NCBI GenBank assembly: GCA_964528645.1
Contig: CAZGSR010000041.1
Span: 1-21,564 of the forward strand
DNA: 21,564 nucleotides
DNA from: UBA5734 sp964528645
Lineage (GTDB): Bacteria; Bacillota; Clostridia; Saccharofermentanales; UBA5734
Direction of reading: 5' to 3'
In this document: positions 13,313-21,564 of the stretch, one piece after another
Layout: each line of letters starts with the position of its first letter
Position numbering within the stretch: position 1 is the stretch's first letter
The notes under the pieces: generated by a model
Databases searched by the model: none
What the model was told of the DNA's origin: nothing
The model's input: the letters and a program-made list of their open reading frames with translations, nothing else
Made by a program: the position numbers and the translations under genes

Positions 13313-15676
13313 TCAGATCCAGTCGAGCTTGATCTGGCCGTCCTTGTAGTCGGCGGAGACGCCGCTGGCGTTTTTGAGGTGGCCGGCAAGGACGAGGTCG
13401 GCGAGGGGGTCTTCGAGCAGGCGCTGGATGGTTTTCCGGAGGGGGCGGGCACCATATTTGGGGTCGTAGCCTTTTGCGGCCAGGTAGTCTTTGGCGGCGT
13501 CGGTGACGACGAACTGGAGTCCCTTCTCTTTCAGGTGTCCAGTGACTTCCTTGAGCATCAGGTCGACGATCTGGCGGATCTCGTCCTTGCTCAGCTCGGA
13601 GAAGACGACGATCTCGTCAACGCGATTCAAGAATTCGGGGCGGAACATCTCTTTCAGAACGCTCTGGACGCGGCTTTCCAAGGCGACATAACCCTCGGCG
13701 CCAAAGCCGAAGGCGTTGGCCTTCAGAGTGGTGCCGGCATTGCTGGTCATGACAATGACAGTGTTTTCAAAACTGACCAGGCGACCGTGGCTGTCGGTCA
13801 GGCGGCCGTCGTCGAGGATCTGGAGCAGGATGTTGAAGACGTCAGCATGGGCTTTTTCGATTTCGTCGAGCAGGATCACGCTATAGGGCTTGCGGCGGAT
13901 CTTCTCAGTCAGCTGGCCGCCATCGTCGTAACCGACATAGCCCGGCGGGGAGCCGATCAGCTTGGACACCGTATGTGGTTCCATGAATTCCGACATGTCG
14001 AGACGAACCATGGCGTCCTCGGTCTCAAAGAGGGCCTCGGCCAGGGCTTTGACCAGCTCGGTCTTGCCGACGCCAGTCGGTCCGACGAAGATGAAGGAGG
14101 CGGGTTTGCGCTTTTTGCCAAAACCGGCCCGGTTGCGGCGGATGGCGCGGGCCAGGGCGGAGACCGCCTGCTGTTGGCCGATCACGCGCTGGTGGAGGCG
14201 ATCCTCGAGCTTGACCAGCTTCTCGGTTTCACTTTCATTGATGCGCTGGACGGGAATGCCAGTCCACATCTCGACGACACGGGCGATGTCCTCGGTCGTG
14301 ATCTCGGTTGGCTTGGCCTCGGCTTCCAGCTTCTGCAATTCGTCCTCCAGGCGCAGGACCTTGGAGCGTAATTCGGCTTCACGTTCGTAGAGTGAGACAT
14401 CATCCGGGCTGTTGGCGATCTGGTTCTCCAGTGCTTCCTGGTCGCGTTTCAAAGCTGTCAGGGCCCGGCGGTCGTCGTCGATCTTGATGATGACCTCGTT
14501 GTGCAGGTTGCAGTGGGAACCGGCTTCGTCGAGCAGGTCGATCGCCTTGTCGGGCAGGAAACGGTCGGTGATGTAGCGGTCGGCCATACGCACGGCCAGC
14601 TCGACCACATCGTCGGAATACGTGACATGATGGTGGACTTCGTAATAATCGCGCACACCTTTGAGAATCTCGACGGATTCGGCGGGTGAAGGTTCTTCGA
14701 CAATGACTTTCTGGAAGCGTCGCTCGAGGGCAGAGTCTTTTTCGATGAAGCGACGATATTCGTCCAGTGTGGTCGAACCGAGCACGCGAATCTCGCCTTT
14801 GGCCAGGGCTGGCTTGAGGATATTGGCGGCATTCATCGCGCCTTCGGCATCACCGGCGCCCATGATGTTGTGCAGCTCGTCGATGACCAGGATAATGTTG
14901 CCAGCCTTGCGGGCCTCATCGACGACACCTTTCATGCGACTCTCAAACTGGCCGCGGAACTGGGTGCCGGCCACCATGGCGGTCATATCTAAAAGATAGA
15001 CCTCCTGGTGCAGCAATTTGACCGGGACCTCGCGATTGGCGATCTTGACCGCCAGGCCTTCGGCGATGGCGGTTTTTCCGACGCCGGGCTCACCGAGCAG
15101 GACAGGGTTATTCTTCGCCCGGCGATTAAGGATCTGGACCACGCGGGCCAGTTCCTTGTCGCGGCCGATGATGCGGTCGATGCGGCCATCATGGGCTTTG
15201 CTGGTCAGGTTGGTGCCGAACTGGTCGAGGAATTTGCGTTTTTTCTCGGTCCGCGGACTGGGGGCTGGATCACCCTCGCGGGAGGGGCTGCGCATATCGC
15301 TGACTTCGTTGGAATCCTGGCCGACCGACGCCGGCTGGAGTTCGCTGTTTTTTTCAGTGCTATCATCACCATCGCTCAGTTCGGGATCGAAATTACTCGA
15401 GATCGCCGAGAGGTCGAAATTACCGGATAACAGGGACTGGAAGAGATTCTCCGGAGACTGGCCATCGACCTGGGACATGACCTGGTTCATCCGGTCGGTC
15501 AGCTCATCGATGTTGCTGTCGGTGATGCCGGCCTTGGAAAAAAGCTCATCCATGCCGCCGAGACCGGTCTTATAGGCGCATTTGAGGCAGAGGCCTTCGT
15601 TGACACGCTGGCCGTTTTCGAAACGGGTGGTGAAAACAACCGCGAGATTCTTTTTGCAGATGACACATTTAGCCAT
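13313..15676 (-). CDS. clpE: ClpE/ClpC-type AAA+ unfoldase with N-terminal zinc knuckle, 787 aa
   Basis: This is a Hsp100 unfoldase that threads proteins into ClpP. The N-terminus has a Cys4 zinc knuckle (C4, C7, C30, C33) and no double Clp_N repeat, which is the ClpE layout. Residues 95-145 are a long acidic, Ser/Asp/Glu-rich linker. AAA+ module 1 has GEPGVGKT (195-202) and VIDE (264-267). A coiled middle domain follows (about 395-455). AAA+ module 2 has GPTGVGKT (532-539), ILLDEIEKAH (601-610) and FRPEFLNRVDE. FGF (656-658) sits where the ClpP-binding loop tripeptide is found in ClpC/ClpE. The start ATG overlaps the uvrA stop by 8 nt, and its AAGGA site lies inside uvrA, so the two are translationally coupled. 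No CtsR-type repeat (GGTCAAA) was noticed. ClpE is the best name; a ClpC-like role is possible. Confidence 0.88.
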   Translation of the reverse strand: MAKCVICKKNLAVVFTTRFENGQRVNEGLCLKCAYKTGLGGMDELFSKAGITDSNIDELTDRMNQVMSQVDGQSPENLFQSLLSGNFDLSAISSNFDPELSDGDDSTEKNSELQPASVGQDSNEVSDMRSPSREGDPAPSPRTEKKRKFLDQFGTNLTSKAHDGRIDRIIGRDKELARVVQILNRRAKNNPVLLGEPGVGKTAIAEGLAVKIANREVPVKLLHQEVYLLDMTAMVAGTQFRGQFESRMKGVVDEARKAGNIILVIDELHNIMGAGDAEGAMNAANILKPALAKGEIRVLGSTTLDEYRRFIEKDSALERRFQKVIVEEPSPAESVEILKGVRDYYEVHHHVTYSDDVVELAVRMADRYITDRFLPDKAIDLLDEAGSHCNLHNEVIIKIDDDRRALTALKRDQEALENQIANSPDDVSLYEREAELRSKVLRLEDELQKLEAEAKPTEITTEDIARVVEMWTGIPVQRINESETEKLVKLEDRLHQRVIGQQQAVSALARAIRRNRAGFGKKRKPASFIFVGPTGVGKTELVKALAEALFETEDAMVRLDMSEFMEPHTVSKLIGSPPGYVGYDDGGQLTEKIRRKPYSVILLDEIEKAHADVFNILLQILDDGRLTDSHGRLVSFENTVIVMTSNAGTTLKANAFGFGAEGYVALESRVQSVLKEMFRPEFLNRVDEIVVFSELSKDEIRQIVDLMLKEVTGHLKEKGLQFVVTDAAKDYLAAKGYDPKYGARPLRKTIQRLLEDPLADLVLAGHLKNASGVSADYKDGQIKLDWI

Positions 15677-18602
15677 TCAGTTTGGGTTTCCTTTTCTTTG
15701 GGTGGGTTTCGTGGGCATAGGTCTGGGCTGGGACACTGCCTGGGGAAAGCAATTTCGCCAGGTACTGTCCGGTGTAGGAATCGGGGCAGGCCGCGACGTC
15801 TTCAGGTGTTCCGGTGACGACCACATGGCCGCCGGCATCTCCGCCCTCAGGTCCCAGGTCGATCAGGTGGTCGGCTGTCTTGATCACATCGAGGTTGTGT
15901 TCAATAACGAGAACCGTATTGCCATTGTCCTTCAGGCGGTAGAGGATGTCAACCAACTTGTGGACGTCGGCGATGTGCAGGCCGGTCGTTGGTTCGTCGA
16001 GGATGTAGAAGGTATTGCCCGTGCCGCGGCGCGAGAGCTCGGTCGCCAGTTTCACGCGCTGGGCCTCGCCACCCGACAGCTGGGTCGACGGCTGGCCGAG
16101 GCGGATGTAGCCGAGACCGACATCCTGCAAGGTTTGCAATTTGCGGGCGATTCGCGGGATGCTGGCGAAAAAGGCCAGGGCGTCATCGACCGTCATGTCG
16201 AGGACTTCCGCGATGTTCTTGCCCTTGAAATGGACTTCGAGGGTCTCGCGATTGTAGCGGTGGCCTTTGCAAACATCGCAGGTGACATAGACATCGGGCA
16301 GAAAATGCATCTCGATCTGGTTGACGCCGTCACCGCTGCAGGATTCGCAGCGGCCGCCCTTGACATTGAAGCTGAAGCGGCCATTTTTGTAGCCACGGGC
16401 CCGGGCGTCCTGGGTGCTGGCGAACAGCTCACGGATATGGTCGAAGACACCGGTATAGGTGGCGGGATTAGAGCGTGGCGTGCGGCCGATCGGTGACTGG
16501 TCGATGGCGATGACTTTGTCGAGATGCTCGAGGCCCTCCACGCGGTCGAAAGCGCCGGCAAAACGGCGGGCGCCATTGAGATCGGCAGCCAGCTTTTTCA
16601 AGAGGATCCCGTTGACGAGCGAGCTCTTGCCGGAGCCGGAGACGCCCGTGATGCAGGTCATCAGGCCAAGTGGAATATGGATGTCGATGTGCTTGAGGTT
16701 ATTCTCACGCGCGCCGTAGACAGACAGATACCGGCCATCGGGCTTGCGGCGCTCCTGCGGGATCTCGATCCTCATCTGGCCAGACAGATATTGTCCGGTG
16801 ATCGACTCAGGGATCTGCATGATCTCCTCAGCCGTGCCCTGGGCGACGACATAACCGCCATTTTCACCAGCTCCGGGGCCCATGTCGACGATCTGGTCTG
16901 CGGCGAACATGGTTTCTTCGTCGTGTTCGACGACCAGAACGGTGTTGCCAAGGTTTCTCAGGCGCTTGAGGGTCGCCAGGAGGCGGGTATTGTCGCGCTG
17001 GTGCAGGCCGATGCTCGGTTCATCAAGGATATAGAGCACGCCCATCAGGCCGGAGCCAATCTGGGTCGCCAGGCGGATGCGCTGGGCTTCGCCACCCGAC
17101 AGGGTCGCCGACGCACGGGCCAGGGTCATGTAGTCCAGGCCGACATCAACCAGAAAGCCGAGCCGGGCGTCGAGTTCTTTCTGGATCTGGGCGGCAATCT
17201 GGGCCTGGCGTGGCGAGAGTTTGATTTCAGCCAGGAAATCGCGTGCCTTGCGGATCGGTAGTGTGGTCAGCTGATGGATGTTGTGCTCGCCGACGGTCAC
17301 CGCCAGGCTGTCTTTTTTCAGGCGGGCACCCTGGCAGGCCGGACAGGGGGTGACGGACATGAACTGGGTGTAATAATCCTTCATGTCGTCGGAGGACGTC
17401 TCACGGTAGCGTTTCTCGAGGCTGTTGACCACGCCGATCCAGTCAGAGCGGTACAGTCCATGCGAATATTTGCTGTGGGTGGTATCGACCATCAGGACTT
17501 CGCCATTGTTGCCAAACAGGAGAATCTTTCGGATGTCCTCCGGCAATTGTTCAAACGGAGTATCGAGAGAGAATTTGTAGCGCTTCGACAGCACTTCGGC
17601 AAAAGCACGCGCCCAGCTGGTGCGTTCGGCAAAATTCCAGCCACCGGCGGCAATGGCTCCTTCGTTGAGGGACAGGTGCGGATCATGGACGACCAGCTCC
17701 GGATCGATGTGCGACATCTGGCCCAGGCCCGTACATTCCGGGCAGGCGCCATAGGGATTGTTGAAGGAAAACATCCGCGGGGTAATTTCCTCGAGGCTGA
17801 TGTTGCAAGTCGGGCAGGAGAAATTCTGGGAGAACATCTGCTCGGTTTCGCGCCAGCCATCCTCCTCCCCTGCTGATGCTTGTCTTTCCTGGATCTGAAC
17901 CTGGATCAGCCCGTCAGCCAGGTGCAGCGCAGTTTCAAGCGAGTCATTGAGGCGGGAGCGGATCCCCTCGCGCAAAACCAGGCGGTCGATCACAACCTCG
18001 ATCGTGTGTTTCTTGTTCTTCTCGAGGGTGATGTCCTCGTCCAGCTCACGCACCTCGCCGTCTACACGGACGCGGACATAACCGGCCTTGCGGAAATCTT
18101 CGAATTGCTTGTGAAATTCGCCCTTGCGGCCGCGCACGACCGGGGCCATCAGGATCAGGCGGGTGCCTTCCGGGTAGGCGAGCAGGATGTCGATGATCTG
18201 GTCGACCGACTGGCGCTCAATCACCCGGCCACAGGATGGGCAATGGGGAATGCCGATCCGGGCGTATAAGAGGCGCAGATAATCGTAAATCTCAGTCACC
18301 GTGCCGACGGTCGAACGTGGATTTTTGCTGGTGGTTTTCTGGTCGATCGAGATTGCCGGCGAGAGGCCCTCGATGTGGTCGACATCGGGCTTCTCCATCT
18401 GGCCCAGGAACTGGCGAGCATAGGAAGAAAGCGATTCGACATAGCGGCGCTGGCCTTCAGCGTAGATGGTATCGAAAGCGAGCGACGACTTGCCGGATCC
18501 CGACAGGCCGGTCAGGACGACCAGCTGGTCGCGCGGGATGGTGAGATGGATGTTTTTCAGGTTATGCTCGCGAGCGCCCTGGATGGTGATGACGTTTTTC
18601 AT
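15669..18602 (-). CDS. uvrA: Excinuclease ABC subunit UvrA, 977 aa
   Basis: UvrA is the damage-sensing ATPase of nucleotide excision repair and hands the lesion to UvrB. All key parts are present: Walker A GLSGSGKS (32-39), the UvrB-binding/insertion region, first zinc module C263/C266/C287/C290, and signature LSGGEAQR (501-508). The second half has GVSGSGKS (653-660), second zinc module C752/C755/C775/C778, and LSGGEAQR (842-849) with ILDEPTTGLH. The C-terminus is extended by a basic tail (HPKKRKPKLNG), making it slightly longer than the usual 940-960 residues. ATG 18602 has AAGGGA 6 nt upstream and overlaps the AraC-type gene stop by 4 nt (ATGA). No uvrB or uvrC is in the window. It is the middle gene of a three-gene, overlapping operon. 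Confidence 0.97.
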   Translation of the reverse strand: MKNVITIQGAREHNLKNIHLTIPRDQLVVLTGLSGSGKSSLAFDTIYAEGQRRYVESLSSYARQFLGQMEKPDVDHIEGLSPAISIDQKTTSKNPRSTVGTVTEIYDYLRLLYARIGIPHCPSCGRVIERQSVDQIIDILLAYPEGTRLILMAPVVRGRKGEFHKQFEDFRKAGYVRVRVDGEVRELDEDITLEKNKKHTIEVVIDRLVLREGIRSRLNDSLETALHLADGLIQVQIQERQASAGEEDGWRETEQMFSQNFSCPTCNISLEEITPRMFSFNNPYGACPECTGLGQMSHIDPELVVHDPHLSLNEGAIAAGGWNFAERTSWARAFAEVLSKRYKFSLDTPFEQLPEDIRKILLFGNNGEVLMVDTTHSKYSHGLYRSDWIGVVNSLEKRYRETSSDDMKDYYTQFMSVTPCPACQGARLKKDSLAVTVGEHNIHQLTTLPIRKARDFLAEIKLSPRQAQIAAQIQKELDARLGFLVDVGLDYMTLARASATLSGGEAQRIRLATQIGSGLMGVLYILDEPSIGLHQRDNTRLLATLKRLRNLGNTVLVVEHDEETMFAADQIVDMGPGAGENGGYVVAQGTAEEIMQIPESITGQYLSGQMRIEIPQERRKPDGRYLSVYGARENNLKHIDIHIPLGLMTCITGVSGSGKSSLVNGILLKKLAADLNGARRFAGAFDRVEGLEHLDKVIAIDQSPIGRTPRSNPATYTGVFDHIRELFASTQDARARGYKNGRFSFNVKGGRCESCSGDGVNQIEMHFLPDVYVTCDVCKGHRYNRETLEVHFKGKNIAEVLDMTVDDALAFFASIPRIARKLQTLQDVGLGYIRLGQPSTQLSGGEAQRVKLATELSRRGTGNTFYILDEPTTGLHIADVHKLVDILYRLKDNGNTVLVIEHNLDVIKTADHLIDLGPEGGDAGGHVVVTGTPEDVAACPDSYTGQYLAKLLSPGSVPAQTYAHETHPKKRKPKLNG

Positions 18603-19468
18603 GGTGTCCCTTGCAGTTCGGCAGTCCAGGATCGGCGATACTTACCCGGGGCTATACCGACGACTTTAATAAATGCGCTGTGAAAATGATTCAGATTATT
18701 ATAACCGACCATGGCAGCGATTTGCGTAACACTGTAGTTGGTATTCAAGAGCAAAGACTGTGCCTCTCCGATGCGTCGCCGTATGATGTATTGCATCGGC
18801 GAATACCCTGAATATTCCTTGAAGCAATGGGCCAGGTAATACTGGTTGACATGCATGAACTGGGCTATCTGGCCAAGGGTGATTTCTTCGAGAAAATGCT
18901 GGTCCAGGTAGGCCTTGATCTCGCCACCAAGGGCCTGCTTGTCCTCACCCAGACGGTCGCTTTGCATGTGGACCTGATTGTCAACGACAATCAACAGAGC
19001 GCGCAGCAGGTAATTGGCATACTCGGCCTGGCGAAAATCATCCGCCGCCGTTGCTTCATAGATGAATTCAAACAGGTGCTTGAGCTTGGCAAAAGCAGGA
19101 CCGCTCGGGAAAACAGGTTTGAAGCCTGGTGGAACCAGTTGGTTGGCTTCTCGGTCCATGAGTCGGAGGTTGCAGACGGCCAGACTGAAGACGACCATAT
19201 CGGAAGCCGGATTGGCCATTTCATCGTGAATGGCCCCCTGGTTATACACCAGAATGTCCCCGGTCTGGGCCAGGTAAGGATCTCCATTAATGCTGTACTG
19301 GGCATGGCCACTGACAACCAGTAAAATCTCGACCCGGTCGTCGTGATGGTGCATGACACGAGGCATTTTGCCAACATCCCCCTGGGCCAGACAGACTGAG
19401 AGCAGCTCTGGAGTCTGGTCAGAACCGAAACTGGAGGAAAAGAGTTTTGAATTGATGTAAAAAGACAT
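18599..19468 (-). CDS. AraC-family regulator with N-terminal cupin-like sensor, 289 aa
   Basis: The first 110 residues look like an AraC-type cupin: MHHHDDRVEILLVVSGHAQYSINGD, then YLAQTGDILVYNQGAIHDEM, with a His cluster at 40-42 and His81. The C-terminal 100 residues are a double helix-turn-helix: first helix pair about 197-218 (ITLGQIAQFMHVNQYYLAHCFKE), second about 246-267 (SVTQIAAMVGYNNLNHFHSAF), ending in GIAPGKYRRSW. Such regulators bind a sugar or small ligand. ATG 19468 has GAGG 5 nt upstream. The gene is divergent from a TIM-barrel sugar isomerase gene, its most likely target, with 184 nt between starts. Its stop overlaps uvrA, so it also heads that operon. The ligand is not identified. 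Confidence 0.93.
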   Translation of the reverse strand: MSFYINSKLFSSSFGSDQTPELLSVCLAQGDVGKMPRVMHHHDDRVEILLVVSGHAQYSINGDPYLAQTGDILVYNQGAIHDEMANPASDMVVFSLAVCNLRLMDREANQLVPPGFKPVFPSGPAFAKLKHLFEFIYEATAADDFRQAEYANYLLRALLIVVDNQVHMQSDRLGEDKQALGGEIKAYLDQHFLEEITLGQIAQFMHVNQYYLAHCFKEYSGYSPMQYIIRRRIGEAQSLLLNTNYSVTQIAAMVGYNNLNHFHSAFIKVVGIAPGKYRRSWTAELQGTP

Positions 19469-19495
19469 AGAACCTCGGTTGGAGTCGATACGGTC

Positions 19496-19524
19496 ATTCT
19501 CACATGTTTACCATCTAAAAGCAA
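19496..19524 (-). promoter_or_regulatory. Candidate promoter of the araC-uvrA-clpE operon
   Basis: On the minus strand TTGCTT (19524-19519) and GAGAAT (19501-19496) are 17 nt apart, with TGT just before the -10. It lies 28 nt upstream of the regulator start. No LexA/DinR-like box could be recognised here. Confidence 0.45.
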
Positions 19525-19619
19525 GAAACCACAAATCCGTGCAGGCAGCTGGTCGCAAACGCCCTGATGAAAGAGACAAAAACGCAAGTTTCGGCCTAAT
19601 CGCAATCGGTAAGTTTTTT

Positions 19620-19625
19620 TATAAT
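19620..19625 (+). promoter_or_regulatory. Candidate -10 box of the isomerase gene
   Basis: A perfect TATAAT lies 28 nt before the isomerase start. The -35 position has no match, which fits a promoter that needs an activator such as the divergent AraC-type protein. Specific AraC half-sites could not be identified by eye. Confidence 0.45.
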
Positions 19626-19652
19626 GAAAGGACCATTAAGGAGGTGCCCTGT

Positions 19653-20441
19653 ATGTTAAAAAAAGACATTCACTTGGAATCTCTGTATACAGAACTCCCA
19701 TTCGAAAACCGTTTTGCGGCAGCGAAAGCCGATGGGTTCACAGCTGTCGAACTCTGGAGCTGGGACAATAAAGACTTACCTGCGGTTCGGCGCCTGCTGG
19801 ACGAAAACGGTCTGGAGCTGGCTGCAATGTCGGGCGATGGGCCTTTGTCAATGTGTGATCCGGTGAACAAAATTCCGTACATCGCCTACATCCGCCAGGC
19901 GATTGCAGCAGCCCGAATTGTCGGATGCAAAACCCTGGTTATCCATTCTGACTCGCTCGAAGATTGGCCACAATTTGCCAAACCGATGTCAGGAAATTAT
20001 TCGGATATCACTCGGTATTGTGCCATGTTCGATGTCCTGCGCGTCATTACACCCTTAGCGGAAGATGCAGGCATCACATTTGTTCTCGAAGCCTTGAACA
20101 TTGAAAAGGACCATTGTGGCAATTTCCTCAATACGACCAGCCAGTCGGTTGACCTCGTCAGGGCTATCAACTCCCCTCACCTTAAAATCCTTTACGATTC
20201 CTATCATATGTATCTCGATGAAGGCAAGATTTGCGAGACCACCGAGAAATACCTGCCGTGGATCGGCCACATCCACATCGCCGACGCGCCTGGGCGTAAT
20301 GAACCCGGAACCGGTGTCATCAATTTCAAAAATTTCCTCGCCCATCTGGACCGGATCGGTTATGAATCGTATGTAGGGTTTGAGCTTTATGCCAAGAACC
20401 ATACCTCTCAGGCCGTCCAGGCGATCAAGGCCTGCTGGTAA
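19653..20441 (+). CDS. Hydroxypyruvate-isomerase-like TIM-barrel protein, 262 aa
   Basis: This is a sugar isomerase/epimerase of the AP-endonuclease-2-like TIM-barrel family. YTELPFENRFAAAKADGFTAVELW resembles the N-terminus of hydroxypyruvate isomerase (Hyi), which interconverts hydroxypyruvate and tartronate semialdehyde. Likely metal ligands are E146 (VLEALN), D182 (ILYDSYH), H208 (HIHIADAPGRNEPGTG) and E244 (VGFELY), in the order expected for the fold. The length is close to Hyi (about 258). ATG 19653 is fixed by a perfect AAGGAGGTG 6 nt upstream; the frame is open for 58 further codons but has no start with a good site. It is single, divergent from the AraC-type regulator and convergent with iolI. 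The precise substrate is uncertain; another keto-sugar is possible. Confidence 0.85.
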   Translation: MLKKDIHLESLYTELPFENRFAAAKADGFTAVELWSWDNKDLPAVRRLLDENGLELAAMSGDGPLSMCDPVNKIPYIAYIRQAIAAARIVGCKTLVIHSDSLEDWPQFAKPMSGNYSDITRYCAMFDVLRVITPLAEDAGITFVLEALNIEKDHCGNFLNTTSQSVDLVRAINSPHLKILYDSYHMYLDEGKICETTEKYLPWIGHIHIADAPGRNEPGTGVINFKNFLAHLDRIGYESYVGFELYAKNHTSQAVQAIKACW

Positions 20442-20454
20442 GCCACTCTCCGCC

Positions 20455-20488
20455 GCCAGGAAGATCTTGCGCACCGGATCTTCCTGGC
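20455..20488. repeat. Perfect 12-bp inverted repeat after the isomerase gene
   Basis: GCCAGGAAGATC (20455-20466) is the exact reverse complement of GATCTTCCTGGC (20477-20488), with a 10-nt loop. It has no T-tract. It may protect the mRNA 3' end or be a palindromic repeat of the kind seen elsewhere in the window. Confidence 0.85.
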
Positions 20489-20506
20489 ACGATCACCTGC
20501 CATTGG

Positions 20507-20542
20507 AAAAGGGACCATCTCTTATTTGAGGCGGTCCCTTTT
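20507..20542. terminator. Bidirectional terminator between the isomerase gene and iolI
   Basis: AAAAGGGACC (20507-20516) is the exact reverse complement of GGTCCCTTTT (20533-20542), with a nested CTC/GAG pair. It lies 65 nt after the isomerase stop and 71 nt after the iolI stop, and ends in TTTT on both strands. Confidence 0.85.
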
Positions 20543-20613
20543 CTGGAGGAAAAAAGCTGAAAAGCTGGTTGATGGGTGGCCGGAATAACTGTCCGGACCA
20601 TTGAACGATCTGC

Positions 20614-21453
20614 TTAGCCGAGGGTAAAATGGCGGCTGACGACAGCCTCGGATTTCTGCTTGGCGATGGTCAGGCATTCCTCGGCCGGCAGCTGGTAGTA
20701 TTCGGGACGGAACAGCTCGACCGAGATCGCGTTGCTGTAGCCTTTTTTGGCCAGGGTACCGAGGATGCCGTCGAGATCGACTGCACCATCACCGGGCCAG
20801 AGGCGGTTTTCGTCGCTGCCCTGGCCGACGGGCAGGTCTTCGGCATCATCGAGGTGGACGATGAAGATTTTGTTGACGTCACAGGCTTCGAGGGCAGCCA
20901 TTTTGGAGTTCATGGCGTGGAAATGGTAGCAATCGAGGGTGACACCGACGTTGTCGCGGTTGCAGGCCTCGGCGATTTCCATGGCTTGTTCGAATGTGTT
21001 GACAGTGTGCACCGGGGCACCACAGAATTCGATGCAGAGTTTGACGCCATGGGGAGCGGCGATGTCAGCCAGTTTCTGGTACATGCGGACGGTTTCGTCC
21101 TTGATTTCGGTCTTGGTCTTGATCCCCTGGTCCCAGTTGCAGACGCCGATGACGACCTTGCAGTCGATTTTGTTGCCAACTTCGATCATATACTTGAGGT
21201 CGTCGACGATCTTCTGTTCACCGGCAGCATCATTGAAAGTCACTGGGTACAGGGTGTTGAATGCGAGGGGTTTGATCTTGCTGGTCTTGAAGAAATTGGC
21301 CAGATCATCCACGGTGTGAGTTTTCAAATATTCCGGCAACTTATCCATGGTGCGGATTTCGATGTAGTCATAGCCGAGCTTCTCGCCCAGGACGAGGTCC
21401 TGCTCGAGGGTGGAATTGCCAATGGTGGTTGCTTCGTTAAAACCGATTTTCAT
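20614..21453 (-). CDS. iolI: Inosose isomerase IolI, 279 aa
   Basis: IolI isomerises 2-keto-myo-inositol (inosose) in inositol metabolism. The protein resembles Bacillus subtilis IolI along its length as I recall it: MKIGFNEATTIGNSTLEQDL, YDYIEIRTMDKLPEYL, VNTFEQAMEIAEACNRDNVG, CYHFHAM, ENRLWPGDGAVDLDGIL, SVELFRPEYYQLPAEE. The metal-binding set E142, D174, H200, E246 is at the positions expected for this family. AAAGGAG lies 6 nt before ATG 21453 and overlaps the region just after the upstream gene's stop, 10 nt away, so it belongs to an operon read from the right. It is the last gene before the bidirectional terminator. Close TIM-barrel relatives act on other sugars, so the substrate is not absolutely fixed. 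Confidence 0.9.
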   Translation of the reverse strand: MKIGFNEATTIGNSTLEQDLVLGEKLGYDYIEIRTMDKLPEYLKTHTVDDLANFFKTSKIKPLAFNTLYPVTFNDAAGEQKIVDDLKYMIEVGNKIDCKVVIGVCNWDQGIKTKTEIKDETVRMYQKLADIAAPHGVKLCIEFCGAPVHTVNTFEQAMEIAEACNRDNVGVTLDCYHFHAMNSKMAALEACDVNKIFIVHLDDAEDLPVGQGSDENRLWPGDGAVDLDGILGTLAKKGYSNAISVELFRPEYYQLPAEECLTIAKQKSEAVVSRHFTLG

Positions 21454-21463
21454 AGTGACTCCT

Positions 21464-21564
21464 TTATTTGACGCCGAGTTCGCGCTTGATCCGTTCGAGC
21501 GCTTCCGGAGCCTGGCGGTTCATCCGCTCCGGATAGCCGAAGTAGGAGACGCAGGTGATCGATT
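21464..21564 (-). CDS. 3' end of an unidentified gene upstream of iolI (partial)
   Basis: Only the last 33 codons are in the window, ending in TAA at 21464. The tail reads SITCVSYFGYPERMNRQAPE followed by ALERIKRELGVK. The final helix, charged and amphipathic, is like the end of TIM-barrel isomerases/epimerases, but this is too short to name. It is 10 nt from iolI and its stop leads directly into the iolI ribosome binding site, so the two are in one operon. By context it is probably another inositol or sugar-acid catabolic gene. Confidence 0.8.
   Translation of the reverse strand, partial: SITCVSYFGYPERMNRQAPEALERIKRELGVK

Noticed and set aside
13160..14371. 403-codon open frame on the plus strand opposite the clpE-like gene
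   Set aside because: It is antisense to a clear AAA+ protein, is biased in Asp/Gly/Val/Leu as expected from the complementary strand of GC-biased codons, and has no ribosome binding site or family resemblance.
15582..18683. Several long plus-strand frames opposite uvrA
   Set aside because: All are antisense to a full-length UvrA with every motif intact, and none has a start signal.
18600..19500. CtsR or LexA operator controlling the uvrA-clpE operon
   Set aside because: I looked for GGTCAAA repeats and a GAAC-N4-GTTC-type box in the promoter region and could not find a convincing match.
19479..19652. 58-codon N-terminal extension of the isomerase
   Set aside because: It crosses the -10 box and the AAGGAGGTG site, and the added residues are not like the TIM-barrel family. 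The start at 19653 is better.
20629..21471. 280-codon open frame on the plus strand opposite iolI
   Set aside because: It is an exact shadow of a well-supported iolI gene. Its acidic, repetitive composition reflects the complement of iolI codons.

Overview
The window looks like a chromosomal segment of a member of the Bacillota (Firmicutes), probably a clostridial-type organism of moderate GC. This is inferred from family content and signals: strong AGGAGG-type ribosome binding sites, sigma-A-like promoters, a ClpE-type unfoldase with an N-terminal Cys4 zinc knuckle, a YdjG/YdjH/YdjI-like gene set, and a close IolI match. No gene was assigned by database search.

Left part (1-3535): an AT-richer, sparsely coded stretch read mainly on the minus strand. 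It holds a small unknown protein (79-435), a secreted LysM protein (588-2372), a 59-residue Cys-containing microprotein with its own Shine-Dalgarno and terminator (2736-2915), a possible structured RNA ending in an intrinsic terminator (2971-3115), and tRNA-Lys(CTT) with a perfect consensus promoter. Two near-identical 32-nt sequences flank the LysM gene, each forming the tail of a terminator.

Middle (3751-7565, plus strand): a thioredoxin-like protein (WCPPC), two related perfect palindromes, then a three-gene membrane-stress-type operon: SPFH/YdjI-like, zinc-ribbon/YdjG-like and TPM/YdjH-like. A bidirectional terminator at 7601-7640 separates it from a minus-strand pair: a DUF975 membrane protein followed by a COG2509 FAD-dependent dehydrogenase. 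Divergent from that pair is argJ (10371-11582), which converges on an AT-rich Fic family gene (11594-12736).

Right part: a 576-nt gap (12737-13312) is full of palindromic, REP-like repeats. One of them appears to serve as the intrinsic terminator of a tightly overlapped minus-strand operon, araC-type regulator > uvrA > clpE-like (19468-13313). Divergent from the regulator is a hydroxypyruvate-isomerase-like TIM barrel gene (19653-20441). Convergent with it is iolI (20614-21453), preceded by the 3' end of another gene of what is probably an inositol/sugar-acid catabolic operon that continues off the right edge.

No CRISPR array, rRNA, transposase or integrase gene is visible. The least explained parts are the 2.4-3.4 kb region (microprotein, possible RNA, duplicated terminator tails) and the two palindrome clusters (4.1-4.26 kb and 12.9-13.3 kb).
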